A stretch of 64,000 bases of DNA from Gemmatimonadota bacterium. GTDB lineage: Bacteria; Gemmatimonadota; Gemmatimonadetes; Longimicrobiales; Gaopeijiaceae. Location: NCBI GenBank assembly GCA_030827315.1, contig JAURER010000012.1:1-64000 (forward strand), written 5' to 3'. Both the position numbers and the translations under genes were made by a program. A model generated the notes under the pieces. It made no database searches, was not told the origin of the DNA, and saw nothing but the letters and a program-made list of their open reading frames with translations. Of the stretch, positions 35,421 through 45,220 are shown in pieces; the stretch's first letter is position 1; each line of letters opens with the position of its first letter.

Positions 35421-36677
35421 TCAGACGTCGGCCAGCTCGGGGTAGAGCGGAAAGGCGTCGCACAGTTCCCGCACGGCGGACCGAACTTCGCCGATGCGAG
35501 CCGGATCCGTCGGGGCGGCGAGCAGGTAGCCGATCCAGTCCGCGATCTGCCGCATCTCCGCTTCCTTCATCCCGCGAGACGTGATCGCTGGCGTGCCGAT
35601 GCGCAGGCCCGACGTCACGAACGGGGAGCGCGTCTCACCCGGGACGGTGTTCTTGTTCACCGTGATGCCGGCCTCCTCGAGCGCGTGCTCCGCGTCCTTG
35701 CCGGACAGCTCCGCGTGGCTGGGGCGCAGGTCGACGAGCATCAGGTGGGTGTCGGTTCCACCGCTCACGAGGTGGAAGCCCCGTTCGGCCAGCCGCTCTG
35801 CCAGCGCCCGTGCGTTGGCGATGACCTGCCCGGAGTAGCGTGCGAAGTCCGGCTCGAGCGCTTCCTTGAACGCGACGGCCTTCGCGGCGACCGCGTGCAT
35901 GAGCGGCCCGCCCTGCAGGAACGGGAACACGGTCTTGTCGACGTCCTTCGCGAGTTCTTGCCGGCACAGGATCAGACCACCACGCGGCCCTCGAAGTGTC
36001 TTGTGCGTGGTGGTCGTCACGAGGTCGGCGTGCGGAACCGGCGACGGATGATGTCCGGTGGCAACCAGCCCGGCGATGTGCGCCATGTCGACCAGGAGCC
36101 GGGCTCCCACCTCGCGGGCGATCTCGCCGAACGCCGCGAAGTCCAGCGTACGCGGGTACGCGCTTGCCCCGGCCACGATCAGCTTCGGTCGCTCGCTGTG
36201 AGCCGCGGCGCGCACGACGTCGTAATCGATGAGGCCGTCGTCCGGCCGAACCCCGTAGAAGCGCGCCTCGAAGAGCTGGCCGCTGAAGTTCACCGGCGAC
36301 CCGTGCGTGAGGTGGCCGCCGTGGCTCAGATCCATGCCCAGGATCCGGTCTCCGGCGTCCAGCACGGAAAAATAGGCGGCCATGTTGGCCTGCGCTCCGG
36401 AGTGCGGCTGGACGTTGGCGTGGTCGGCCCCGAAGATCCGCTTCGCGCGATCCCGGGCCAGGTTTTCGACCACGTCCGCGTATTCGCACCCGCCGTAGTA
36501 GCGTCGGCCGGGCACACCCTCGGCGTACTTGTTCGTGAGCACGCAGCCCATCGTCTCGAGCACCGCGTAGGACACAAAGTTCTCGGACGCGATCAACTCG
36601 AGGCCGTCGCCCTGACGGCGGACCTCAGCGAGAATCGCCGCGTGGACCTCCGGGTCCGCCGACTTCAGATGGACCAT
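35421..36677 (-). CDS. glyA: Serine hydroxymethyltransferase
   Basis: A 418-residue PLP enzyme interconverting serine and glycine with tetrahydrofolate. Seen are [52 protein letters not shown], the cofactor lysine in [34 protein letters not shown] and [16 protein letters not shown]. The ATG at 36677 follows the leucine dehydrogenase stop by two bases, so the two are cotranscribed. The longer open frame upstream is not homologous. Confidence 0.96.
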   Translation of the reverse strand: MVHLKSADPEVHAAILAEVRRQGDGLELIASENFVSYAVLETMGCVLTNKYAEGVPGRRYYGGCEYADVVENLARDRAKRIFGADHANVQPHSGAQANMAAYFSVLDAGDRILGMDLSHGGHLTHGSPVNFSGQLFEARFYGVRPDDGLIDYDVVRAAAHSERPKLIVAGASAYPRTLDFAAFGEIAREVGARLLVDMAHIAGLVATGHHPSPVPHADLVTTTTHKTLRGPRGGLILCRQELAKDVDKTVFPFLQGGPLMHAVAAKAVAFKEALEPDFARYSGQVIANARALAERLAERGFHLVSGGTDTHLMLVDLRPSHAELSGKDAEHALEEAGITVNKNTVPGETRSPFVTSGLRIGTPAITSRGMKEAEMRQIADWIGYLLAAPTDPARIGEVRSAVRELCDAFPLYPELADV

Positions 36678-36679
36678 GC

Positions 36680-37735
<1,056 letters not shown>

Positions 37736-37748
37736 TTCGTCCTCGTAT

Positions 37749-38918
37749 TTAGGAAGTCGCGTTGCCGGAGCCCCGAAGGATCTCTCCCGCGATGACGCGA
37801 CGCATGATCTCGTTGGTCCCTTCGTAGATCTCGGCACCCTTCGCGTCACGCATCAGGCGCTCCAGCGGGTAGTGCCGCATGTACCCGTACCCGCCGTAGA
37901 TCTGGATCGCCTCGTCGGCCGCGAATGTCGCCGCTTCCGACGCAGCCAGCTTGGCCATGGCCGCTCGCGCCGTGACCCCCTCGGGCCCGATGCGCGGCGT
38001 CCCGTTCCGCGTGGCCTCCCAGGCCAGCGCGGCCTCGTACGCGAGCGCCCGGCCTGCGGCCACCCCCAGAGCGGAGTCCGCGAGCTTCGCCTGAAGGGCG
38101 CCGAAGCGCCCGATGGGCGTGCCGAACTGCTCTCGCTCCAGCGCGTAGGCCGCGGCATGCTCGATGGCGGCCCGCCCCACGCCGACCGCCTGGATGGCGA
38201 TGCCGATGCGTCCGACGTCGAGCGCCTCGAGAGCCATCACGAGCCCACGGTCGACGTCGCCCAGGAGCGCATCGGCGGGGAGGCGCAGTCCGTCGAATCG
38301 AACGCTCACCGTCTCCGAGGCCCGCAGACCCATCGTGTTCTCCCGCCTGCCCACCACATACCCGTCCGCGCCCGGGCGCACCAGGAAGACACCGAGACCG
38401 TCGGCGGAGGTACGCGCGAAGACGAGAACCAGCCCGGCGCGGCGCCCGTTGGTGACCCATCGCTTCTCGCCATCGAGGCGCCAGCCGTCACCGTCCCGCG
38501 TCGCCGTCGTCGTGACGGACGAGGCATCCGAGCCCGCATCGGGCTCGGAAAGCGCGAATGCCCCCAGGAGGTCGCCGGACGCGAGCGCCGGCAGCCACGC
38601 GTGCTTCTGATCGTCGGTGCCGTGGCGCAGGATCATTCCCGACACGGGCCCGGAGTGGATGGCGACCGAGAGCGCGACCGAAGCGTCGCCCCAGGCCAGT
38701 TCCTCCAGCACGAGCAGGTAGGTGTGCAGGTCGAAGCCTAGACCACCGTGTTCCTCGGGCACGAGCATCCCGAGGAAGCCGGATTCCGCGAGCTTCGCGA
38801 ACACGTCGTCCGGCAGCGCCCTGCCTTCGTCCCACGCGGCGGCGTGCGGCCGGAGCTCGGTCCGGGCGAACTCCCTCGCGAGCTCCTGGAGTTCCCGCTG
38901 CCCGTCGGTCATCCGCAT
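37749..38918 (-). CDS. Acyl-CoA dehydrogenase
   Basis: A 389-residue FAD enzyme forming the alpha-beta double bond of acyl-CoA. Seen are FLGMLVPEEHGGLGFDLHTY, FALSEPDAGSDASSV, GEKRWVTNG, EREQFGTPIGRFGALQAKLADSA in the helical domain (only part quoted as REQFGTPIGRFGALQAKLAD), and QIYGGYGYMRHYPLERLMRDA. The catalytic glutamate is in AEIYEGTNEIMRR. The neighbouring leucine dehydrogenase and hydroxyacyl-CoA dehydrogenase suggest short- or branched-chain substrates such as isovaleryl- or butyryl-CoA; the chain length is inferred. Confidence 0.93.
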   Translation of the reverse strand: MRMTDGQRELQELAREFARTELRPHAAAWDEGRALPDDVFAKLAESGFLGMLVPEEHGGLGFDLHTYLLVLEELAWGDASVALSVAIHSGPVSGMILRHGTDDQKHAWLPALASGDLLGAFALSEPDAGSDASSVTTTATRDGDGWRLDGEKRWVTNGRRAGLVLVFARTSADGLGVFLVRPGADGYVVGRRENTMGLRASETVSVRFDGLRLPADALLGDVDRGLVMALEALDVGRIGIAIQAVGVGRAAIEHAAAYALEREQFGTPIGRFGALQAKLADSALGVAAGRALAYEAALAWEATRNGTPRIGPEGVTARAAMAKLAASEAATFAADEAIQIYGGYGYMRHYPLERLMRDAKGAEIYEGTNEIMRRVIAGEILRGSGNATS

Positions 38919-38931
38919 GCCGCTCCCCCGT

Positions 38932-39786
38932 TCACTCGTAGACGTAGAAGCCGCGCCCGGACTTTCGCCCCAGCCAGCCCGCCGCCACGTACTTGCGCAG
39001 GAGGGGGCAGGGCCGATAACGGTCGTCGCCGAGCTCCCGATGGAGTACCTCGAGGATATTGAGGCACGTGTCGAGCCCGATCAGGTCGGCAAGCGCGAGC
39101 GGGCCCATCGGGTGGTTCATGCCGAGCTTCATGACGGTGTCGATCGCTTCGGGCTTCGCGACGCCCTCCATGAGGGCGAACACCGCCTCGTTGATCATCG
39201 GCATGAGCACCCGGTTCGACACGAAGCCGGGAAAGTCGTTGACCTCCACCGGCGTCTTCCCGAGCTCCTCCGACAGCGCGAAGGTCGCCCGTGTGGTCTC
39301 GTCACTCGTGGCGAGCCCGCGGATCACCTCGACGAGCTTCATGACGGGGACTGGGTTCATGAAGTGCATCCCGATGACCTTGTCCGGCCGGCTCGTCCGC
39401 GCCGCCATCTCCGTGATCGAGATCGACGACGTGTTCGACGCGAGGATCGTCTCCGGGGCGGCGACTCGATCGAGCGTCTGGAAGATCGAGTACTTGAGCT
39501 CGGCGATCTCGGGAACCGCCTCGACGACCAGGTCCACGCCCTGTGCGCCCCGCTCCACATCGTTCATCGTCTCGATCCGCGCCAGCGTGGCTTCGCGAGC
39601 GGCCGAATCGATGACCTCCTTCTTCACCTGGCGATCGAGGTTCTTCGTGATCGTCGCCACCGCACGCTCCAGCACGTCGTCGGACAGGTCGATCAGCCGC
39701 ACGGTCTTGCCGTGCTGAGCCGCGACGTGCGCGATTCCGTTGCCCATGGTGCCGCCACCGATCACGGCGATCCGGTCGATACCCAT
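38932..39786 (-). CDS. 3-hydroxybutyryl-CoA dehydrogenase
   Basis: A 284-residue NAD-dependent 3-hydroxyacyl-CoA dehydrogenase. The Rossmann start is IAVIGGGTMGNGIAHVAAQ, followed by VVEAVPEIAELKYSIFQ, SNTSSISITEMAA, the catalytic histidine in IGMHFMNPVPVMKLVEVIRG, and VNDFPGFVSNRVLMPMINEA. The C-terminal domain ends with GRKSGRGFY. It acts after acyl-CoA dehydrogenase and hydratase in beta-oxidation or in butyrate-type pathways. It precedes the acyl-CoA dehydrogenase by 13 bases. Confidence 0.94.
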   Translation of the reverse strand: MGIDRIAVIGGGTMGNGIAHVAAQHGKTVRLIDLSDDVLERAVATITKNLDRQVKKEVIDSAAREATLARIETMNDVERGAQGVDLVVEAVPEIAELKYSIFQTLDRVAAPETILASNTSSISITEMAARTSRPDKVIGMHFMNPVPVMKLVEVIRGLATSDETTRATFALSEELGKTPVEVNDFPGFVSNRVLMPMINEAVFALMEGVAKPEAIDTVMKLGMNHPMGPLALADLIGLDTCLNILEVLHRELGDDRYRPCPLLRKYVAAGWLGRKSGRGFYVYE

Positions 39787-39933
39787 GCGTCTATGCCTTT
39801 CGTTTCGGTCATCGTCGAGCGGGCGGGGCGCACCGGAGCACCCCGAGCGCCTGCCTGCCGGCGCGTGCCGGACGACGCAACGGCGTCCGGAGTCCGAGCG
39901 AGCCCGCCGGCCGGGCCGGCGAGGTCACGCGGA

Positions 39934-40518
39934 TCAGGATTCCTGCCGCCGGGCGCGGCGCAACGCATGCACGCCGAAGAACGCCAGGAGGATCTTCGTC
40001 ACGTCCCCCGCCATGAAGGGCACCACGCCGAGTACCGCCGCCTCCGCCGGTCCCAGCCCCGTGATCGCCATCAGCTGCGCGAGGCCCCCGACATACATCG
40101 TGACGACCCCGAGCGAGAGACCGGCGAGCAGGCGCACGGGAGTACCGTCGCGGCCGGAAACGGCACCGGCGACGAACGCCGCCGCCGGCGCGGCGAGCAG
40201 GTAGCCGCCCGTCGGACCGAGAAGCCAGGGGAGACCGGCACCGCCATGGGCGAAGACCGGCGCACCGAGCGCGCCCACCGTGACGTACGCCACCATGGCC
40301 GCCGTACCCGCGCGCGCTCCGAGGAGCACGCCGGCCAGCACGACCAGCAGCGGCTGGAGCGTCACCGGCACCGGGGTCCAGGGGAGGCGGATCGCGACCT
40401 GGGCCGAGAACGCGGTGATCAGGACGAACGCCACCACGCCGAACGCGAGCCGCGAACGCTGGTCTTCGATGACCGGGCTCAGGGCCCGGGCCCGGAGCGT
40501 ATCGGTAAGGGTGCTCAT
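39934..40518 (-). CDS. bioY: BioY biotin transporter substrate-binding component
   Basis: A 194-residue membrane protein with about six helices, the S component of an ECF-type biotin transporter. Seen are TPVPVTLQPLLVVLAGVLLGARAG, AYVTVGALGAPVFAHGGAGLPWLLGPTGGYL (quoted in part: GPTGGYLLAAPAAAFVAG) and GVVPFMAGDVTKILLA. The ATG at 40518 has AGGAAGA upstream. No bioMN ATPase genes are nearby, so it may work alone or with shared ECF parts. It sits in a run of acyl-CoA genes that would need biotin-dependent carboxylases, which is only suggestive. Confidence 0.9.
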   Translation of the reverse strand: MSTLTDTLRARALSPVIEDQRSRLAFGVVAFVLITAFSAQVAIRLPWTPVPVTLQPLLVVLAGVLLGARAGTAAMVAYVTVGALGAPVFAHGGAGLPWLLGPTGGYLLAAPAAAFVAGAVSGRDGTPVRLLAGLSLGVVTMYVGGLAQLMAITGLGPAEAAVLGVVPFMAGDVTKILLAFFGVHALRRARRQES

Positions 40519-40553
40519 CTTCTGTCTTCCTCTGCCCTGTGGTTTGGGATTCG

Positions 40554-41768
40554 TCAGGCTTTTTCGACCGAGAGCGCCACCGCGTTGCCACCGCCCAGGC
40601 AGAGCGTCGCCAGCCCGGTCGTCGCGCCCTTCTGTTCCATCGCGTTGAGGAGCGTCACGAGGACGCGCGTACCCGACGCGCCGATCGGATGACCGAGCGC
40701 GACGGCACCGCCGTTCACGTTGACCCGGCTCTCGTCCATGCCCAGCGCACGCATGTCGGCGACCGCCTGGACTGCGAATGCCTCGTTGACCTCGAAGAGC
40801 TCGTAGTCGCCGATCCCCTTCCCCTCCCTGGCCATGAGCTTCTGCACCGCGTCGACCGGCGCGAAGAACAGATCCTTCGGCTCCATCGCGCCGGAGGCGT
40901 AGGCAGAGATGACCGCGTCATAGGCCAGACCGTGGGCGTGCGCGTACTCCATCGACGCGACGACGACCGAGGCTGCGCCGTCGTTGAGACCCGGCGCGTT
41001 GCCAGCCGTCACGACGTGGTTCTCGATGTCGGCGGGGGCGTCGGACACAAACGCGGGACGCAGCTTGCCGAGCGCCTCCATCGTGGTATCGGCCCGCGGA
41101 CCCTCGTCCGCCCCGACGACCGTGACGCCCTTGCGGCTCTTCACCTCGACCGGGACGATCTCGTTGCGGAAGCGACCCTCCGTCTGCGCTTCCACCGCCT
41201 TCTGGTGGGAGCGCAGCGAGAACGCGTCGGCGTCTTCGCGGGACACGCCGGCCTTGGCCGCCGTGTACTCGGCGTGTCCGCCCATGTGACAGTTGCCGAA
41301 CGAGCACCAGAGGCCGTCGTGGATCAGGCCGTCCTCCATCGTCTGGTTGCCGAACTTCACGCCGCCGCGGAGGCCGCGGACGTAGTAGGGCACGGACGAC
41401 ATCGACTCCATTCCACCCGCGACGACGAGGCGGGCGTCGCCCGCGCGGATCGACTGCGCCGCGAGCATCACGGCCTTGAGCCCCGACCCGCAGACCTTGT
41501 TCACGGTGAGCGCCGGGACGGTCGCCGGGATCCCGCCGTGCACCGCGGCCTGCCGCGCAGGCGCCTGACCGGCACCCGCCCCGACCACGTTCCCCATGAT
41601 GACCTCGTCGACGTCGCCGGCATCGATCCCGGAGCGTTCGATCACCGCGCGCAACGCGATGGCGCCGAGCTCCGGCGCGGAGAACGAACTCAATCCACCG
41701 AGAAAGCGGCCGATCGGCGTCCGCACACCACCCTTGAGGATGACCGCGGTCCTGGAAGCGTCACTCAT
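40554..41768 (-). CDS. Acetyl-CoA acetyltransferase (thiolase)
   Basis: A 404-residue type II thiolase. Nucleophilic cysteine lies in LTVNKVCGSGLKAVMLAAQS, followed by GGMESMSSVPY. The C-terminal active-site histidine and cysteine lie in NGGAVALGHPIGASG and ATLCLGGGNAVA. It condenses two acetyl-CoA or cleaves 3-ketoacyl-CoA. Lengths and motifs match biosynthetic/AtoB-type thiolases, but direction is not decided by sequence. It is 35 bases from bioY and belongs with the acyl-CoA cluster. Confidence 0.94.
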   Translation of the reverse strand: MSDASRTAVILKGGVRTPIGRFLGGLSSFSAPELGAIALRAVIERSGIDAGDVDEVIMGNVVGAGAGQAPARQAAVHGGIPATVPALTVNKVCGSGLKAVMLAAQSIRAGDARLVVAGGMESMSSVPYYVRGLRGGVKFGNQTMEDGLIHDGLWCSFGNCHMGGHAEYTAAKAGVSREDADAFSLRSHQKAVEAQTEGRFRNEIVPVEVKSRKGVTVVGADEGPRADTTMEALGKLRPAFVSDAPADIENHVVTAGNAPGLNDGAASVVVASMEYAHAHGLAYDAVISAYASGAMEPKDLFFAPVDAVQKLMAREGKGIGDYELFEVNEAFAVQAVADMRALGMDESRVNVNGGAVALGHPIGASGTRVLVTLLNAMEQKGATTGLATLCLGGGNAVALSVEKA

Positions 41769-41860
41769 CTATCGGGAACCACTGAAGACGGTTGGGGAAG
41801 CGCAAAAAGATACCAAGAACACGGAGGTGGGTCATCCGGTCCGGACCGCGGGGCTCACGG

Positions 41861-42730
41861 CTACTCGAGCAGCACCGGCCGGTCGGCCTCGGGGTCGAGC
41901 CGACCCCACGGCACCCGCGGATCGTGCTCGAAGACGAGCAGCCAGTTCTCGGACCGTGCGCGCTCCCAAAGACCCCGCTTCGACTCCAGCGTGACGAGCG
42001 GCTCGAGATCGTATCCCATGATCCAGGGGAGCGGCAGGTGCGCGGACGTTGGACAGACGTCACCGAGGAAGCACGCGGTCGCCCCGTCGCTCTCGATCAT
42101 CACCGAGTGATGGAACGGGGTGTGCCCCGGCGTCGGCACGACCTTTACCCCCCGGGTGACCTGAGCGACGCCTTCGACCAGATCCCACAGCCCCGCCTCG
42201 GTGACGGGATCGAAGTTCTCCAGCAGGTAGCTGGCACGGATGCGTTCGTTCAGGCTGTGGGCGAAGTCGAGCTCGCCCTTCTGCACGACGTACCGCGCGG
42301 CTGGAAAGGCGGGGACGATCGCGCCGTCGTCCCGTCGAACGGTGTCTCCGCCCGCGTGGTCGAAGTGCAGATGCGTGTTGAGGACGATGTCGACGTCGGA
42401 CGGCTCGAATCCCGCGTGGCGGATCCCGTCCTCGAGGCGGGTGGGGTCGCCCGCGTTCGATATGCCGTAGATGTCCGCGAAGCGGTCGTCGTACTTGTTG
42501 CCGACCCCCGTGTCGATGAGCACGAGCGCCTCGGGAGCCTCCACCAGCAGACAGCGCATCGCAAGCGGAATGCGGTTGCGGGTGTCGGCGGGGATGCGGC
42601 GCTCCCAGAGCGGCTTGGGCACCACGCCGAACATCGCGCCGCCGTCGAGCTGCTGCACGCCGGCCTCGATACCGTGGATCCGAATGGAGCCGACCTCAAC
42701 GGACCGGCTGAGGGGCAGACCTTCTTGCAT
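41861..42730 (-). CDS. MBL-fold metallohydrolase
   Basis: A 289-residue metallo-beta-lactamase-fold protein with the zinc-binding signature THLHFDHAGG (H, H, D, H), a later histidine in VVPTPGHTPFHHSVM, the bridging aspartate in CFLGDVCPTSAH, and a final histidine in LLVFEHDP. Such proteins include lactonases and thioester hydrolases. I cannot assign the substrate. The ATG at 42730 is preferred over a GTG at 42733 by its GAGGAAG spacing. No signal peptide. Confidence 0.85.
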   Translation of the reverse strand: MQEGLPLSRSVEVGSIRIHGIEAGVQQLDGGAMFGVVPKPLWERRIPADTRNRIPLAMRCLLVEAPEALVLIDTGVGNKYDDRFADIYGISNAGDPTRLEDGIRHAGFEPSDVDIVLNTHLHFDHAGGDTVRRDDGAIVPAFPAARYVVQKGELDFAHSLNERIRASYLLENFDPVTEAGLWDLVEGVAQVTRGVKVVPTPGHTPFHHSVMIESDGATACFLGDVCPTSAHLPLPWIMGYDLEPLVTLESKRGLWERARSENWLLVFEHDPRVPWGRLDPEADRPVLLE

Positions 42731-42780
42731 CACAATCTTCCTCTTCTGGGGTGCGGTTCGTTGCGGGCGCGACGGCGAAG

Positions 42781-43647
42781 TCAGCCGCGCCGCCGGCGTG
42801 ATTCGTACCCGGGCAGCTCGAGCTGATACTGTCCTGGGTCAAAGCGCTTCCGTTGCCGTCGGCGCTTCAGATACCACTGAAGGGTGGCAAGGTCCTCGAT
42901 GCCGCGACCCTTCGCCTCGTCGAGGAGCCGGAGCAGGACGCGGGCCGTGGCCAGCGCGTCGCCGTGGGCACGGTGCCGAGCGTGCACCTGAATACCGAAG
43001 TGACGCGTCACCTCATCGAGGTTCCTTCGCCGGAGCGCGGGCACGAGCCGACGACTCATCCGCACCGTGCAGAGCTGCGGGACGTCCGGCGCGTCCACCG
43101 AAGCCCGCACCAGCTCGGCCGACACGAAGCCCCAGTCGAAGGTGGCGTTGTGGGCCACGAAGACCCTTCCCTGGAGGCGATCGGCGATTTCGTCCGCGAG
43201 GTGCTCGAAATACGGTGCACCCGAGACCATCTGCGTGGTGATCCCGGTCAGGGCCGTGATCATCGGCGGAATCGACCGCCCCGGATTCACCAGCGTCTCG
43301 TACTCGGAGACGATGCGCCCCCCGAGCACCTCGACGATGGCGATGTCCGTGACGCGGTGACCGCGCCACGCCGCCCCGCCCGTGGTCTCCACGTCGACCA
43401 CCGCGAAGGGCACCGTGTGGAGGGGGTCGCCGAGCGGGACGACGGTCGGATCGAGGGTCCAGACCCCTTCCCGGTCCACGCGGAAGCGCGGGTCGGTGCC
43501 CAGGAGCTCGAAGACGGCCGCCGACGCGGCCCCCCGGTGGCCGCTCAGGCCGAGCACCCTGCTGGCGAGGTCGAGCGTGTGCAGCGGGCCGCCCGCGAGC
43601 AGATCCGCAGCCGAACGCACGAGGGAGGCGTCCCCTCCCCTCGTCAC
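42781..43647 (-). CDS. DnaQ-like 3'-5' exonuclease domain protein
   Basis: A 288-residue protein with a DEDDh exonuclease domain at about residues 78-245: Exo I in VVDVETTGG, Exo II in VAHNATFDWGF, and Exo III in HRAHGDALATARVLLRLL. The N-terminal 75 residues form a helical region that I do not recognise, and the C-terminus is basic (YLKRRRQRKRF). It may proofread like the polymerase epsilon subunit or act in repair. The start is GTG at 43647, overlapping the rex stop. Confidence 0.86.
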   Translation of the reverse strand: MTRGGDASLVRSAADLLAGGPLHTLDLASRVLGLSGHRGAASAAVFELLGTDPRFRVDREGVWTLDPTVVPLGDPLHTVPFAVVDVETTGGAAWRGHRVTDIAIVEVLGGRIVSEYETLVNPGRSIPPMITALTGITTQMVSGAPYFEHLADEIADRLQGRVFVAHNATFDWGFVSAELVRASVDAPDVPQLCTVRMSRRLVPALRRRNLDEVTRHFGIQVHARHRAHGDALATARVLLRLLDEAKGRGIEDLATLQWYLKRRRQRKRFDPGQYQLELPGYESRRRRG

Positions 43648-44276
43648 TCTTCGTGCCCTGCCTGGGTGATCGCGAAGGACAGCGCCTCCAGCTCCATCAC
43701 GAGATTCACGTCCTCGACCGGCACGAGTGGCGGCACGTTCAGACGGATCGGCGCGAAGTTGAGAATCCCTTTCACGCCCGCCTCGACGGCGCGACCCGCC
43801 ATCTCCTGAGCCGCGCCCTCCGGCACGGCCAGGATCACGAGTTCGATGCCGAGGTCCCGCACGGCGTCCTCGAACCCCGAGGGATCGTGAACGACGAGCC
43901 CGGCGCGCACAGTCCCCACCTTTTCGGGGTCCGGGTCGAAGATCGCGACGCAGTCGTAGCCACGAGCGCGAAAGGCCGGGTACTCGAAGAGAGCGAGGCC
44001 GATCCGCCCGGCGCCCACGAGCGCCACCCGCCAGCGCCGGTCGATGCCCAGGATGCTTCGGAGGTGCGCTCTCAGCTCGTCGACCCGGTACCCCAGCCCC
44101 CGCTTGCCGAACGATCCGAAGTGCGAGAGGTCCTTTCGCACCTGCGCCGCGGTGGTCTGCCCCCGTGCCGCGAGTTCCTCGCTCGACACGGTCCCGCCCG
44201 GCTCCTGGAATCCCTCGAGAGACCTCAGATAATGGGAGAGGCGCCGAACCGTACTGTCGGGGATCTTCCTGGTCAC
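43644..44276 (-). CDS. rex: Redox-sensing transcriptional repressor Rex
   Basis: A 210-residue Rex protein. An N-terminal winged helix (about 8-80) contains RLSHYLRSLE, TTAAQVRKDLSHFGSFGKRGLGY (quoted in part) and the Rossmann domain VALVGAGRIGLALFEYPAF. The core C-terminal swapped helix ends LSFAITQAG. Rex binds DNA when NAD+ dominates and leaves it when NADH rises. The start is GTG at 44276. An operator-like palindrome and promoter lie directly upstream (44319-44364). Confidence 0.92.
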   Translation of the reverse strand: MTRKIPDSTVRRLSHYLRSLEGFQEPGGTVSSEELAARGQTTAAQVRKDLSHFGSFGKRGLGYRVDELRAHLRSILGIDRRWRVALVGAGRIGLALFEYPAFRARGYDCVAIFDPDPEKVGTVRAGLVVHDPSGFEDAVRDLGIELVILAVPEGAAQEMAGRAVEAGVKGILNFAPIRLNVPPLVPVEDVNLVMELEALSFAITQAGHEE

Positions 44277-44318
44277 GAGAAGCGTCGAAAGGTCAGGAAT
44301 GACACGAGAATTCGCGGC

Positions 44319-44336
44319 TTGTGAAAAACTTCACGA
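44319..44336. promoter_or_regulatory. Probable Rex operator
   Basis: TTGTGAA-AAAC-TTCACGA matches the Rex consensus (TTGTGAAnnnnTTCACAA type) with one mismatch. It lies 42 bases upstream of the rex start codon and abuts the -10 box of the rex promoter, so binding would block initiation. The only such site I noticed in the window. Confidence 0.72.
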
Positions 44337-44364
44337 ATGTAGGCACCGCCGAGATCCGGTGCAA
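44336..44364 (-). promoter_or_regulatory. Probable promoter of rex
   Basis: On the minus strand TTGCAC (44359-44364) is followed by a 17-base spacer and TACATT (44336-44341). The Rex operator begins at the -10 edge. Confidence 0.55.
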
Positions 44365-44388
44365 CGCGCGGGGTCGGCCACCCGAGGT

Positions 44389-45201
44389 TCAGGCCAGCGC
44401 GGCCGCGAGCCGCACGAAGTCCTCGGGCTCGAGGCGCTCGGGCCGCGTCTCGGGCCGCAGACCGGTCCGGGCGAGGACCCGGTCGACCGTCGCCTCGGAG
44501 CACGCCAGGTCCGGATGGTCGCGCAGAATCTTCCTGAGCTGCTTGCGCCGCCACTGGAACGCCGCCCGTACGGTCCGGCGCAGCCGTTCCTCTTCGAGGC
44601 GCGTCAGGGGCTCGGGCCGGAGGGGCGTGATCCGGACCACCGCCGAGTCCACGCCAGGCACCGGGCGGAAGGAGCCGCGTCGCACGCGAAAGAGCTTCTC
44701 GGCCCGGGCGACGGTGCGCACGCCTACCGAGAGGGCGCCGTAGTTCCCGTCTCCGGCCGGCGCGACGATCCGATCGGCGACCTCGTCCTGCACCATGAGG
44801 ACGATGTCACGCGGGCGCGGACGCTCGAGGAGGCGGAAGACGATCGGGGTCGTGATGTTGTAGGGGATGTTGCCCACGACCCGCGTCGCCTCGGGATTAC
44901 GCAGGTGCTCGGCCAGAGGCACCTCCAGCACGTCCCCGTGAACCACCTCGACGTCGTCGCGCCCACCCCAGCGCTCCTCGAGCGCCTCGACCAGATCGTC
45001 GTCGAGCTCCACGAGCACGAGCCGACCCACCTCTCCGACCAGGTGCCGGGTCAGCGCTCCCCGCCCGGGACCGATCTCGAGAACCTCGTCGTCCACTCCG
45101 GCGCCGAGCGCCGACACGATCCTTCGCTGGAGATTCGCGTCGACCAGAAAGTTCTGACCCAGCGACTTCTTGGCCCGCCCGGGCCGCGGCCGTGAAGACA
45201 C
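44389..45201 (-). CDS. rsmA: 16S rRNA dimethyladenosine transferase (RsmA/KsgA)
   Basis: A 270-residue methyltransferase dimethylating two adenines near the 3' end of 16S rRNA. Seen are KKSLGQNFLVDANLQRRIV, EIGPGRGALTRHLV, VVHGDVLEVPL, the catalytic NIPY in RVVGNIPYNITTPIV, MVQDEVADRIVA and FRPVPGVDSAVVRITP. The start is GTG at 45201, 19 bases after the PP2C gene; the open frame upstream lies in the neighbour. Confidence 0.93.
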   Translation of the reverse strand: MSSRPRPGRAKKSLGQNFLVDANLQRRIVSALGAGVDDEVLEIGPGRGALTRHLVGEVGRLVLVELDDDLVEALEERWGGRDDVEVVHGDVLEVPLAEHLRNPEATRVVGNIPYNITTPIVFRLLERPRPRDIVLMVQDEVADRIVAPAGDGNYGALSVGVRTVARAEKLFRVRRGSFRPVPGVDSAVVRITPLRPEPLTRLEEERLRRTVRAAFQWRRKQLRKILRDHPDLACSEATVDRVLARTGLRPETRPERLEPEDFVRLAAALA

Positions 45202-45220
45202 GCCTGGAAGCCGGGCCCCG

